Assembly: GCF_016887965.1 (NCBI RefSeq)
Contig: NZ_JAFDVD010000015.1
Span: 143,077 to 207,076 of the forward strand
Direction of reading: 5' to 3'
Length of the DNA stretch: 64,000 bases
Source of the DNA: Phycicoccus sonneratiae
GTDB taxonomy: Bacteria > Actinomycetota > Actinomycetes > Actinomycetales > Dermatophilaceae
Both the position numbers and the translations under genes were made by a program. Below the pieces are notes generated by a model. It had not been told where the DNA came from and did no database searches. It was given only the letters and a program-made list of their open reading frames with translations. Below, piece after piece: positions 43,773 through 52,221 of the stretch (positions within the stretch are counted from its first letter, which is position 1; the number at the start of each line of letters is the position of its first letter).

Positions 43773-45169
43773 CGGCGCCCCTCCTCGGTCGCGACCGATG
43801 CCGGTCCACCCCAGACGTCGAGGAGGACGTCCGCATCGGAGTACCGGGCGCGGTGCCCGAGGTCGGCGAGCGCCGCGGCGGCCTGCTCGTGGACCAGCGG
43901 GCCGTCGAGCGGGATGCCGGCCGTCGGGTGCCGCCAGTGCACGAGCACGACCTCGCCACCGTCGGCCAGGCGCTTGCGGGCCACGCGCAGGGTCTCGAGC
44001 AGCTCGGTCGGCCGGAGGAAGTAGCCGACCTCGGACAGCACCACGAGGTCGAACACGCCGGGCGGCACGTCGCTCGGCGCCGTGCCGAGCACCCACCGCA
44101 CCGACGCGGGCCCGTCGCGCCGGGCCACCTCCAGGGCTCTCGGGCTGACGTCCATCGCCACGACACGGTCCGCCCGCGACGCGAGCTCACGGGTGAGGAC
44201 GCCTGTCGCGCAGCCGATCTCGAGGACGTCCGGGTAGTGCGGGCGACCGAGCGCCGCCGTCGTCAGGGCCCGTTTGCGGGTCTCGTAGAAGGACCCGAGG
44301 TGGTTCCACGGGTCGGACGAGTGGTCGTACATCTCGTCGAAGGGACGGGCCCGGTCGGCGCCCCCCGCGTCGCGGCGGACGGGCAGGGCCGCGGGGTCGG
44401 CGAGCAGCACCTCGACCAGCCGGCGCGCGCGGCGCAGCACCGGCCCGGTGACGACCTCTCCGTCGCCCGGTCCGGGGCCGAGCGCCGCGGTCTGCGACCG
44501 GTGAGCGTCGAGGGCGGTCGCCTTGCGGTGCAGGTCCTCCGGCGCCGGCTCGACGACGACCGCGCGAGACCAGTCGAGGTCGTCCGGGGTCCCCCAGTGC
44601 CACAGCCAGAGCGGGTACGCAGCGACCGTGGCGCCGGTGCGCCCGCCGGCCACGGCGGCGGCCCGGCCGAGCGCGTCGTGGTCGGGGTGGCCGTCGACCC
44701 GGACGGGGGCGACGAGCAGGGACCCCTCGTCGCAGCGCTCGGCGAGCAGGTGCACCAGCTGCTCCTCGCAGCCGCTCAGGCCACCGTCCGGCAGGTCGAG
44801 GTGCTCGACGACCGCGTTGCCGGCCAGTCGCCGCACGGCCTCCTCGACCTCGGCGCGGCGCACCTGCGCCAGCAGGTCCGGCGTCCAGGCCGTGGCCCCG
44901 GGGTGCGAGGCCTCTCCCGCCGTGGCCACGACGACGTGCACCGGGAGCCCGGACCGGTGGGCGGCCGCGAGCAGGCCACCGACCGCGAGGGTCTCGTCGT
45001 CCGGGTGGGCCGCGGCGACGACGAGCCGGGAGAAGCGCCCGGCGAGCGCGTCGAGGTCGAGCACCGGGAGACCCGACCACCGGGGGTCGGCGAGCCAGAC
45101 CGGTTCGGGGGTCCCAGGGTCGTCGTGGGTGAAGGCCGGAGGGGTCGTCGGCGCGGGCGGTTCGGTCAC
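43769..45169 (-). CDS. Bifunctional PIG-L deacetylase / NodS-like SAM methyltransferase
   Basis: A 466-residue fusion. The PIG-L/LmbE deacetylase (about 45-250) has AAAHPDDETLAVGGLL (His55, Asp57, Asp58) and VDGHPDHDALG (His161, His164), the zinc site that removes N-acetyl from GlcNAc-type sugars. The methyltransferase (about 275-466) has FDEMYDHSSDPWNHLGSFYE, KRALTTAAL and VLEIGCATGVLTREL, resembling NodS, which N-methylates the deacetylated sugar of Nod factors. Deacetylation followed by N-methylation is thus likely (inferred). It overlaps both neighbours by 4 nt. Confidence 0.85.
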   Translation of the reverse strand: MTEPPAPTTPPAFTHDDPGTPEPVWLADPRWSGLPVLDLDALAGRFSRLVVAAAHPDDETLAVGGLLAAAHRSGLPVHVVVATAGEASHPGATAWTPDLLAQVRRAEVEEAVRRLAGNAVVEHLDLPDGGLSGCEEQLVHLLAERCDEGSLLVAPVRVDGHPDHDALGRAAAVAGGRTGATVAAYPLWLWHWGTPDDLDWSRAVVVEPAPEDLHRKATALDAHRSQTAALGPGPGDGEVVTGPVLRRARRLVEVLLADPAALPVRRDAGGADRARPFDEMYDHSSDPWNHLGSFYETRKRALTTAALGRPHYPDVLEIGCATGVLTRELASRADRVVAMDVSPRALEVARRDGPASVRWVLGTAPSDVPPGVFDLVVLSEVGYFLRPTELLETLRVARKRLADGGEVVLVHWRHPTAGIPLDGPLVHEQAAAALADLGHRARYSDADVLLDVWGGPASVATEEGRR

Positions 45170-46182
45170 CCGGCGCCGTCCGCGGCCAGCACCAGGCCCC
45201 CGAGGGAGGCGAGGTCGCGCTCGGCGTGGTGCTGGCGCAGGTAGACGGTGAGGTCGGCGACCCGCCGGGCGTGCGCCTCGTCCTGCGTCAGCGGCGCCGG
45301 CCCGAGCCCGTGCCCCACCGCGGTGAGCACGACCTCCGCCGCGTCGGCGACGACGGCCCGCGTCCGGGCGGCGAGCAGGGCGCCGGCCGCACCGTCCGCC
45401 CCGCCGCCACGGATCTCGTCCGCCGCGTGGCGCAGGGCCAGCAGGGAGGTGTGCAGAACGCGGTCGACGGTCCCGAGGTGGAGCTGCGCCACCTGGTCCG
45501 GCTCCCGGCGGCCGGCAGCGGCCCGCAGCGCCCCGGCGAGGGCCGCCGCACCACCGAACCAGACGGCGGCCACACCGATTCCACCCCACGCGAACCCGGG
45601 GCGCCCGAGGTACCAGTCCGGCCCCCCGAGGCGGACGCCCGGCACGTCGTCCAGCCGCAGCGCCCCGGTGGTCACCGCGGCCAGCCCCCGCGACACCCAG
45701 GTCGACGCCGCGTGCGTCACCCCGGGGTGCTGCAGGGGGACGACGTGCAGGTGCTCGTCCTCGCCGGAGGTCGTCGTGACCACCGCGTGGCTGACCAGCC
45801 CGGCGAGCGAGCACCAGGCCTTGGTCCCGGAGACGCGCTCGACGCCGTCCGCGCCGGGTCGGGCGACGAGGCCGGTCCCCGGAGCCCGCGCCGCGTAGAC
45901 GCCGAAGGTGCTGTGCCCGTCGACCCCCAGCGCGGACAGGTCGGGGTCGCCGGCCTGGCCGAGGATGGCCACGGCGTCGAGGTGCGGCTCCAGCGCGCGG
46001 GCCGCGGTGAGGTCGACGGCCCCGAGCGAGGCGAGGACCGCGAGGTAGCGCCACGGGTCCTCGGCCAGCCCCCGCGCCGCCGATTCCAGGCCGGGGGCCA
46101 GCGCCAGGGCCTCCCGGGGCGACGTGCCGGCCACGACGCCGACGTCCTCGAGCCACTCGTCCGCGCGCCACACCGTTCCCAC
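45166..46182 (-). CDS. Acyl-CoA dehydrogenase-like flavoprotein
   Basis: A 338-residue protein of the acyl-CoA dehydrogenase fold, shorter than usual (about 380): helical N-terminus with LAEDPWRYLAVLASLGAVDL, beta domain with HSTFGVYAARAPGTGL, VSGTKAWCSLAGLVSHAVVT and WVSRGLAAVTTGALRLDDVP, and C-terminal helices (LHTSLLALRHAADEIRGGGA, AVGHGLGPAPLTQDEAHARR). The GTG at 46182 was chosen; nearby GTGs are possible. The catalytic Glu could not be placed. It heads the operon with the PIG-L fusion and the GT2. The substrate may be an acyl chain of a glycolipid (inferred). Confidence 0.75.
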   Translation of the reverse strand: MGTVWRADEWLEDVGVVAGTSPREALALAPGLESAARGLAEDPWRYLAVLASLGAVDLTAARALEPHLDAVAILGQAGDPDLSALGVDGHSTFGVYAARAPGTGLVARPGADGVERVSGTKAWCSLAGLVSHAVVTTTSGEDEHLHVVPLQHPGVTHAASTWVSRGLAAVTTGALRLDDVPGVRLGGPDWYLGRPGFAWGGIGVAAVWFGGAAALAGALRAAAGRREPDQVAQLHLGTVDRVLHTSLLALRHAADEIRGGGADGAAGALLAARTRAVVADAAEVVLTAVGHGLGPAPLTQDEAHARRVADLTVYLRQHHAERDLASLGGLVLAADGAG

Positions 46183-46374
46183 GCCGCCCACCTCGCCCGT
46201 CCGTCCCGTCCTCGCCGACGGCGTGGACCCGTGCGTCGCCCCTACCCGCGCCGACCGTGGGACAACCGCTCCCCGCCGGAGCACCCGGGCCGGGCGCACC
46301 TGGACCACCGGGGCGCGCCCGGATTGCCCGGCTTCCCGGTGGGGTAGGTGACCGGGACCGAGGAGAGGACCTGC

Positions 46375-47751
46375 ATGCGCACCACACCACCCGGGACCAC
46401 CGGGGCCGTCGTCACCGGCGCCTCGAGCGGGATCGGCCGGGCGACGGCGCTGCGGCTCGCCCGCGACGGTGTCGCCGTCCTGGTGACCGGACGCGACCGC
46501 GCCGCCCTCGACCGCGTCGTCGAGGCCTGCCGTGCGACGGGCGGGAGCGCCAGGGCGGAGGTTCTCGACGTCCGCGACGACGATGCCGTGCGGCGGCTCG
46601 TCGACACCGCGGCGGCCGAGCACGGGCGCGGACTGGCGGTCGTCCACGCAGCGGCCGTCGTCGCCTACGGACACTTCGAGGAGGTCCCCGCCGACGTGCT
46701 GGCCGACGTGGTCGACACCGACGTCCTCGGCACGGTCCACGTCGCCCGGGCCGCCCTGCAGGCGTTCCGCCGCACCGGCGGCGGTCACCTCGTGGTCGTC
46801 GGGTCGCTGCTCGGGGAGATCGCCACGCCGTACATGAGCCCCTACGTCCTCTCGAAGTGGGCGGTGCACGGGCTCGTGCGCACCCTGCAGGTCGAGGTCC
46901 GGGACCGGGTCGGCACCCACGTGTCCCTCGTGTCCCCCGGCGGGATCGACACCCCCGTCTACCGGCAGGCCGCCACGGTCCTCGGGCGGCACGGTGCGCC
47001 GCCCCCTCCCGTTCGCTCGGAGGACGCCGTCGCGGCACGCGTGGCGCGTGTCCTGCGCCACCCCCGCCGGCAGACGCACGTCGGGCCGGCGAACCCGGTG
47101 GTGGTCGCCGGGTTCCGGCTCCTGCCCGGGGTGTTCGACGTGCTCGTCACCCCGCTGATGCGCCGCTTCGGACTCGCGCCGTGGACCGGCCTGCCGCCGA
47201 CTGCCGGGAACGTGCACGAGGCACGCCATCCCGCCCCCTCCGACCCCGACCCCGAGGAGCACCCCGTGACCGAGCACCACCTGAACCGGCCCCGCGTCTC
47301 CCGGACCGTGACGGCGCCGGCCGAGGCGGTCTGGGCCGTCCTCGCCGACGGCTGGCAGTACGCGACCTGGGTCGTCGGTGCCGCCCGCGTCCGCGAGGTC
47401 GACAGCACGTGGCCCGCACCGGGCAGCCGGATCCACCACAGCGTCGGCACCTGGCCGCTGACCATCTCGGACACGACGGAGGTGGAGGAGTCGGCAGCCC
47501 CCCACCGGCTGGTCCTCACCGCCCGTGGCTGGCCCGCCGGCGAGGCCCGCGTCGAGGTCGAGGTCGTCCCCGACGGCCCGGGCACCTGCACGGTGTCGAT
47601 CGCCGAGGACGCGAGCACCGGGCCCGGCCGACTGGTCCCGATACCGTTGCGGCAGGCCGCGATCCTGCCGCGCAACCGCGAGACCCTCCTACGGCTGGCC
47701 CTGCTGGCCGAGGGCCGGTACCGCGAGGACGGCGCCGCCACCGGCGGCTGA
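46375..47751 (+). CDS. SDR oxidoreductase fused in frame to an SRPBCC domain
   Basis: A 458-residue protein. The SDR part (about 1-285) has VVTGASSGIGRATALRLARD, VHAAAVVAYGHFEEVP and SPYVLSKWAVHGL (Tyr-x-x-x-Lys). A linker with PSDPDPEEHP leads to an SRPBCC domain (about 298-458: VSRTVTAPAEAVWAVLADGW, STWPAPGSRIHHSVGTWPLT). Inside the linker GAGGAG (47254-47259) stands 6 nt before an in-frame GTG (47266), so a separate SRPBCC protein may also be made. The ATG at 46375 has GAGGAGAGG upstream. It is divergent from the PIG-L operon with a 192-bp shared promoter region. Confidence 0.85.
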   Translation: MRTTPPGTTGAVVTGASSGIGRATALRLARDGVAVLVTGRDRAALDRVVEACRATGGSARAEVLDVRDDDAVRRLVDTAAAEHGRGLAVVHAAAVVAYGHFEEVPADVLADVVDTDVLGTVHVARAALQAFRRTGGGHLVVVGSLLGEIATPYMSPYVLSKWAVHGLVRTLQVEVRDRVGTHVSLVSPGGIDTPVYRQAATVLGRHGAPPPPVRSEDAVAARVARVLRHPRRQTHVGPANPVVVAGFRLLPGVFDVLVTPLMRRFGLAPWTGLPPTAGNVHEARHPAPSDPDPEEHPVTEHHLNRPRVSRTVTAPAEAVWAVLADGWQYATWVVGAARVREVDSTWPAPGSRIHHSVGTWPLTISDTTEVEESAAPHRLVLTARGWPAGEARVEVEVVPDGPGTCTVSIAEDASTGPGRLVPIPLRQAAILPRNRETLLRLALLAEGRYREDGAATGG

Positions 47752-47752
47752 G

Positions 47753-49345
47753 TCAGACCTCGCGGAGCACCCGGGCCCAGGCAGTCCGGGCGAGCGCCCG
47801 CCGCGCCGGACCGAGCACCCCCTGCTGGCCGAGCGCCGCCACGGCGGCGTTCCAGCCACAGGCCCCGTGGACGCCACCCCCGGGGTGGGCCGAGGCGCTG
47901 GCGAGGAACAGGCCGGGCAGCGGGGTCTCCGGCCGGCCGAGCCCGCGGGTCGGGCGCATCACGAGCTGCTGGTGCAGCGCGGCGGTGCCGCCGTTGAGTG
48001 CGCCGCGGCTGAGGTTCGCATCGGCCGTCTCGAGGTCGTCGGGACGCTGGACGAAGCGCGCGCGCACGGTGGACCCGAAGCCCGGGGCGACCTGCTCGAC
48101 GGCCGCCTCCACCCGGCGCACCTGCGTGTCGACCGCCTCGGCGTCGTCGGCGAACCGGCGCGGCAGGTGCGTGTACGCCCACGCGGTCTCGGCGCCCTCC
48201 GGCGCTCGGGTCGGGTCGGCGGTCGCCATCTGCCCGAGGAGGACGAACGGTCGCTCGGGCATCCGGCCCACCGAGAGGTCGGCGGCGACGTCGACGAGCC
48301 CGTCGTCGTCGACGCCGAGGTGCACGGTGCCGCTGCTCGCGAGCGCCGGGTTGCGCCACGGCACGGGGGCGTCGAGGGCCCAGTTCAGCTTGAGCGTGGA
48401 GTCGTCCCAGTCGAAGCGGGCAAGGTCGGCGAGCAGCCGCGGCGGCAGGTGCGACGGCCCGACGAGGTCGGTGTAGAGCGTCGTCGCGGGGACGTCGGCG
48501 AGCACGGCCCGCCGGGCCCGGATGCGGGTGCCGTCGGCGAGCCGCACGCCGCGGGCGCGACCGCCCGAGACCTCGACGGCGGACACCGGTGTCCCGCAGC
48601 GGACCTGGACACCGGATGCCTCGCCGCGGCGGCGCAGTGCGGAAGCCAGCGCTCCGGCGCCACCGACCGGCACGGGGAAGCCGACGTCCTGGCCGAGCAT
48701 CACGAGCAGCCAGCCGAAGAGGGCGCTACCGGCGCCGTCGGGCGGGACGTCGCTGTGCATCGCGTTGCCCGACAACAGGGCTCGAGGTCCCTCGCCGTCG
48801 AACTCCTCGGCGCCGAGGCGCCGGACGGAGAGCAGCGCGAGGCGGGCGAGGTCGAGCGTGCCGGAGACGCCGGCCCGTCGGAGCAGCCGTGCCGCCGGGC
48901 GGGCGGCAGGCAGCGGTGTGAAGAGGGCGTCGAGCAGGGGGTCGCGGACGCGGTCCCAGCCGGCGACCATCCGCAGCCACGCGTCGCCGTCGCCCGGCGC
49001 GTCGGCCTCGAACGCGGCGGCCGTGTCGTCGGCCGAGGCGTGGAGGACGGCTGCCCGGCCGTCGGGGAAGGCGTGACCGACGACGTCCGGCGAGCGCGCC
49101 CAGCGGAGCCCGTGGGCGCCCAGGTCGAGGTCGCGGATCACCGGGCTGGCCGCGGCGAGCGGGTAGAAGGCGCTGAACAGGTCGGACACGAACCCGGGAG
49201 CGGTCACCTCGGCGCTGCGGACCGCCCCACCCACCTCGTCCTGCGCCTCGACGAGGACGACGTCCCACCCCGCGTCCCCGAGCGCCGCGGCGGCGACGAG
49301 CCCGTTGGGCCCGCCGCCGACGACGACCGCGTCGCACGTGGTCAT
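47753..49345 (-). CDS. FAD-dependent oxidoreductase, phytoene-desaturase-like
   Basis: A 530-residue flavoprotein. The Rossmann motif VVVGGGPNGLVAAAALGDAG (about 7-26) and EAQDEVGG follow the crtI/phytoene dehydrogenase-related pattern, with a late GLFLASASAHPGGGVHGACG (FAD-binding C-terminal motif). Members desaturate or isomerise carotenoids and related polyenes, but this branch is widespread and uncharacterised. It is convergent with the SDR-SRPBCC gene (1 nt between stops). It follows the alcohol dehydrogenase gene by 19 bp and may be co-transcribed with it. Confidence 0.85.
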   Translation of the reverse strand: MTTCDAVVVGGGPNGLVAAAALGDAGWDVVLVEAQDEVGGAVRSAEVTAPGFVSDLFSAFYPLAAASPVIRDLDLGAHGLRWARSPDVVGHAFPDGRAAVLHASADDTAAAFEADAPGDGDAWLRMVAGWDRVRDPLLDALFTPLPAARPAARLLRRAGVSGTLDLARLALLSVRRLGAEEFDGEGPRALLSGNAMHSDVPPDGAGSALFGWLLVMLGQDVGFPVPVGGAGALASALRRRGEASGVQVRCGTPVSAVEVSGGRARGVRLADGTRIRARRAVLADVPATTLYTDLVGPSHLPPRLLADLARFDWDDSTLKLNWALDAPVPWRNPALASSGTVHLGVDDDGLVDVAADLSVGRMPERPFVLLGQMATADPTRAPEGAETAWAYTHLPRRFADDAEAVDTQVRRVEAAVEQVAPGFGSTVRARFVQRPDDLETADANLSRGALNGGTAALHQQLVMRPTRGLGRPETPLPGLFLASASAHPGGGVHGACGWNAAVAALGQQGVLGPARRALARTAWARVLREV

Positions 49346-49364
49346 CGACCACCCGCCGGCGTGC

Positions 49365-50561
49365 TCACGCGACCGACGCGTGGGGGTCGAGGACGACCTT
49401 GACCATTCCGTCCTCCTTGGCCTGGAAGGTGCGGTAGGCCTCGGGGGCCGCGTCGATCGGGAGGTGGTGGGTGGCGAAGCCGTCGACGCCGAGCGGGTCG
49501 TCATCGGTGAGCAGCGGGAGGATGTCGGGCACCCACCGCTTGACGTTGGCCTGCCCCATCCGCATCTGCACCTGCTTGTCGAAGAGCGTCATCATCGGCA
49601 TCGGGTCGCTCATCCCTCCGTAGACACCACTGAGGGAGATGGTGCCACCTCGGCGCACCGCGTCGATGGCGGAGTAGAACGCCGCGAGCCGGTCGATGCC
49701 GGTGTTCGTCATCAGCGGCTTGGCGACGGCGTCCGGCAGGAGGCCGACGACCTTGTGCGCCGCCTTGGCCACCGGCGACCCGTGGGCCTCCATGCCGACG
49801 GCGTCGACGACCGCGTCGGCACCGCGTCCGCCGGTCAGCTCGCGGACGGCGTCGCCGACGTCGTCGACGTCGCGCAGGTCGAGGGTCGTGACGCCGCGCT
49901 CGCGGGCCCGGGCCAGTCGCGTGTCGACCCGGTCGACCCCGATGACCCGTCCGACCCCCCGCTGCAACGCGATCCGGCAGGCCATGTCGCCGATCGGGCC
50001 CAGCCCGAGGACGAGGAGCGTTCCACCCGGCTCGGGGTCGGCGTACGCGACCGCCTGCCAGGCCGTCGGCAGCACGTCGGAGAGGTAGACGAACCGGTCG
50101 TCGGCCGGGCCCTCGGGGACCTTGACGTGCGTGTACTGCGCCTGGGGCACGCGGAGGTACTGCGCCTGCCCGCCGGGCAGCGCGCCGTAGAGCTCGGAGT
50201 AGCCGAACAGCGTGGCGCCCGTCCCCTGGTCGCGGTTCTGCGTGGTCTCGCACTGGCTCTGCAGGCCGTGCTCGCACATCCAGCAGTGGCCGCAGCAGAC
50301 CTGGAAGGGGATGACGACGCGGTCGCCGACGGCCAGGTCGGTGACCTCGGACCCCACCTCCTCGACGACACCCATCGACTCGTGGCCGAGGACGTCGCCC
50401 GGCGTCATGAACGCGCCGAGGGGTTCGTAGAGGTGCAGGTCCGAGCCGCAGATGTTCGTGCTCGTCACCCGGATGACGGCGTCGGTCGGCTGCTCGATCC
50501 GCGGGTCCGGGACCTCCTCCACCCTGACGTCCTTCGTTCCGTGCCACACGACTGCCTTCAC
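49365..50561 (-). CDS. Zinc-dependent alcohol dehydrogenase, formaldehyde-dehydrogenase-like
   Basis: A 398-residue MDR enzyme resembling glutathione-independent formaldehyde dehydrogenase. Catalytic zinc: NICGSDLHLYE (Cys) and GHESMGVVEEVGSEV (His-Glu). Structural zinc: CCGHCWMCEHGLQSQCE (four Cys in the region). NAD(P) site: LVLGLGPIGDMACRIAL. The unusually long C-terminal half with PVAKAAHKVVGLLPDAVAKP is typical of this group. The GTG start has GGAGG upstream. It probably oxidises a primary alcohol or aldehyde; no thiol cofactor is evident. Confidence 0.9.
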   Translation of the reverse strand: MKAVVWHGTKDVRVEEVPDPRIEQPTDAVIRVTSTNICGSDLHLYEPLGAFMTPGDVLGHESMGVVEEVGSEVTDLAVGDRVVIPFQVCCGHCWMCEHGLQSQCETTQNRDQGTGATLFGYSELYGALPGGQAQYLRVPQAQYTHVKVPEGPADDRFVYLSDVLPTAWQAVAYADPEPGGTLLVLGLGPIGDMACRIALQRGVGRVIGVDRVDTRLARARERGVTTLDLRDVDDVGDAVRELTGGRGADAVVDAVGMEAHGSPVAKAAHKVVGLLPDAVAKPLMTNTGIDRLAAFYSAIDAVRRGGTISLSGVYGGMSDPMPMMTLFDKQVQMRMGQANVKRWVPDILPLLTDDDPLGVDGFATHHLPIDAAPEAYRTFQAKEDGMVKVVLDPHASVA

Positions 50562-50643
50562 GGGGTACCTCCATCGTCGGTTGTCCCCGAGCCCTACCCC
50601 GGCCTCCGCCGAGGCACACCCCGACGTCGCCGGTGCGTCGTCG

Positions 50644-51501
50644 TCAGCTGCTCAGGGCACGGAGGGCGAGGAGGTCCTCGGTGGGTCGGCTCGAGCGGAC
50701 GTTGACCATGAGGTGCGCGACCGCGGGATGGCGTCGCCAGCGGGCCAGCAGGTCGCCGACCGCGTCGAGGGAGCCGACGACCCGGCCCCGGTCGTGGAGC
50801 GTCAGGCCCCTCGCGTCCTCCCGCACGATGACGTCGGCACGCACCGCCACCGGCATGCGGCGCGCGCTGACCCGTTCCATCGCGGCGTGGACGTCGTCGA
50901 AGGCCCGTTCGTCGCCGAGGAAGGCCATCCACCCGTCGGCGTCGCCGTCGACGGCCCGCCACCGCTCGGCCCCCGTCGTCGCGAGGTAGACCGGTGGGGT
51001 GGGGGTCGTCCGGTGTCCCGCGACGAGACCGCTGTCGAGCCGGCCGGCGAGGGCGGCGCGCACCGCCCGCCACTCCGTGGCGAACTCCTCGATGGTCCGG
51101 CCACGCAGCCCGAGGGCCGCGTTCATCGGCGGCTTGCCCCCCGTGCCGAGCCCGAGCACCAGCCGTCCACCGGTGTGCGCCTGCGCGGTGGCGACCGCGC
51201 GGGCGAGCACGAGGGGGTGCCGCGTGCCGAGGACGACCGAGGCGATGCCGACCACCGGAGGGAGCACGCCGGCCCCGGCGAGGAGCGACAGGTGCGCGAA
51301 GGGGTCGGTGCCCTGCCCGGCGTCCTCGTCGCCGTCGGGGACGCAGGGCAGGTCGCGCAGCCAGAGCGCGTCGAGGTCCGGGACGGCGGAGGCCTCGGCG
51401 AGGTCGTCCAGCGGACCGGGCGAGCCGGTCCGGTCGGCGACCGGGGTCAGCGGCGCGAGCAGCCCGAAGGTGGCGAGCCCCGCGGGCGGCGACCCGCTCA
51501 C
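50644..51501 (-). CDS. LLM-class (luciferase-like) flavin oxidoreductase
   Basis: A 285-residue TIM-barrel of the luciferase-like family: VVGIASVVLGTRHPLVLARA, TGGRLVLGLGTGGKPPMNAA, GRTIEEFATEWRAVRAALAG, PVYLATTGAERW. It uses FMN or F420; the choice is not decided by sequence here. Substrate unknown. The GTG overlaps the stop of the flavodoxin-like reductase gene by 4 nt; that neighbour could supply reduced FMN, so a two-component monooxygenase is plausible. Confidence 0.85.
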   Translation of the reverse strand: MSGSPPAGLATFGLLAPLTPVADRTGSPGPLDDLAEASAVPDLDALWLRDLPCVPDGDEDAGQGTDPFAHLSLLAGAGVLPPVVGIASVVLGTRHPLVLARAVATAQAHTGGRLVLGLGTGGKPPMNAALGLRGRTIEEFATEWRAVRAALAGRLDSGLVAGHRTTPTPPVYLATTGAERWRAVDGDADGWMAFLGDERAFDDVHAAMERVSARRMPVAVRADVIVREDARGLTLHDRGRVVGSLDAVGDLLARWRRHPAVAHLMVNVRSSRPTEDLLALRALSS

Positions 51502-52106
51502 GACGCCGGGTACGGGTCCGCCCGGAGGAGGCGCGCCAGGTGGGCGGCATGGGCGGCCGCGCTCTGCGTGGCGGACGCCGTGGCCTCGGGCGTCTCGTCG
51601 AGGTCCCGGTAGTCGGTGCCCGTCATCGCCTCGCCGTTCCAGAACGTGCAGCCGTTGGCCGGGATGGTGAAGCCGACGTCGTTGAGGGCCTGGTAGAGCA
51701 CGGCGCAGACGTGGTGCGCGCCGTCCTCGTTGCCGACGACGACGGCGAGGGCCACCTTGCCGAACGTCAGGAGGCGTCCCTCGTCGTCGGTCTCGGAGAG
51801 CTCGGCGTCGAGCCGCTCGAGGACGCGCTGGGCGACGCTCGAGTGCTGCCCGAGCCAGGTCGGCGTGGCGAGCACGAGGATGTCGGCCGCCATCACCTGC
51901 TCGCGGATGGCCGGCCAGGCGTCGCCCTCCCCCATGTCGAGCTCGACCCCGGGTCGGACGTCGTGGTCGACGACCCGGACGGTCGTGCCGGACACGTCGT
52001 GCCCGGCGAGCGCCTCGAGCAGCTGGCTGCTCAGCAGGTCGGTGCTCGACGGCGTGGGTGAGGGGCTCAGGGTGCAGTTGAGGACGAGGGCGGTGAGCTG
52101 GGGCAC
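51498..52106 (-). CDS. NADPH-dependent FMN reductase / flavodoxin-like protein
   Basis: A 202-residue flavodoxin-fold protein: LTALVLNCTLSPSPTPSSTD (phosphate loop, about 4-23), DILVLATPTWLGQHSSVAQR, VVVGNEDGAHHVCAVLYQAL and FTIPANGCTFWNGEAMTGTD. It resembles NAD(P)H-dependent oxidoreductases that reduce FMN or quinones. It is coupled to the LLM gene, consistent with an FMNH2 supply. The GTG start follows CGGAAGGACCACC. Confidence 0.85.
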   Translation of the reverse strand: MPQLTALVLNCTLSPSPTPSSTDLLSSQLLEALAGHDVSGTTVRVVDHDVRPGVELDMGEGDAWPAIREQVMAADILVLATPTWLGQHSSVAQRVLERLDAELSETDDEGRLLTFGKVALAVVVGNEDGAHHVCAVLYQALNDVGFTIPANGCTFWNGEAMTGTDYRDLDETPEATASATQSAAAHAAHLARLLRADPYPAS

Positions 52107-52221
52107 GGTGGTCCTTCCGTCGCGGTGGTCCGACCGCGTGCCCCTACCCGGCGCCGGGTGCCGTCACACCGACCCCGCCGCCGGACGCATCCCGGCCGCT
52201 CGTGACGGGTACGTCGAGGCC

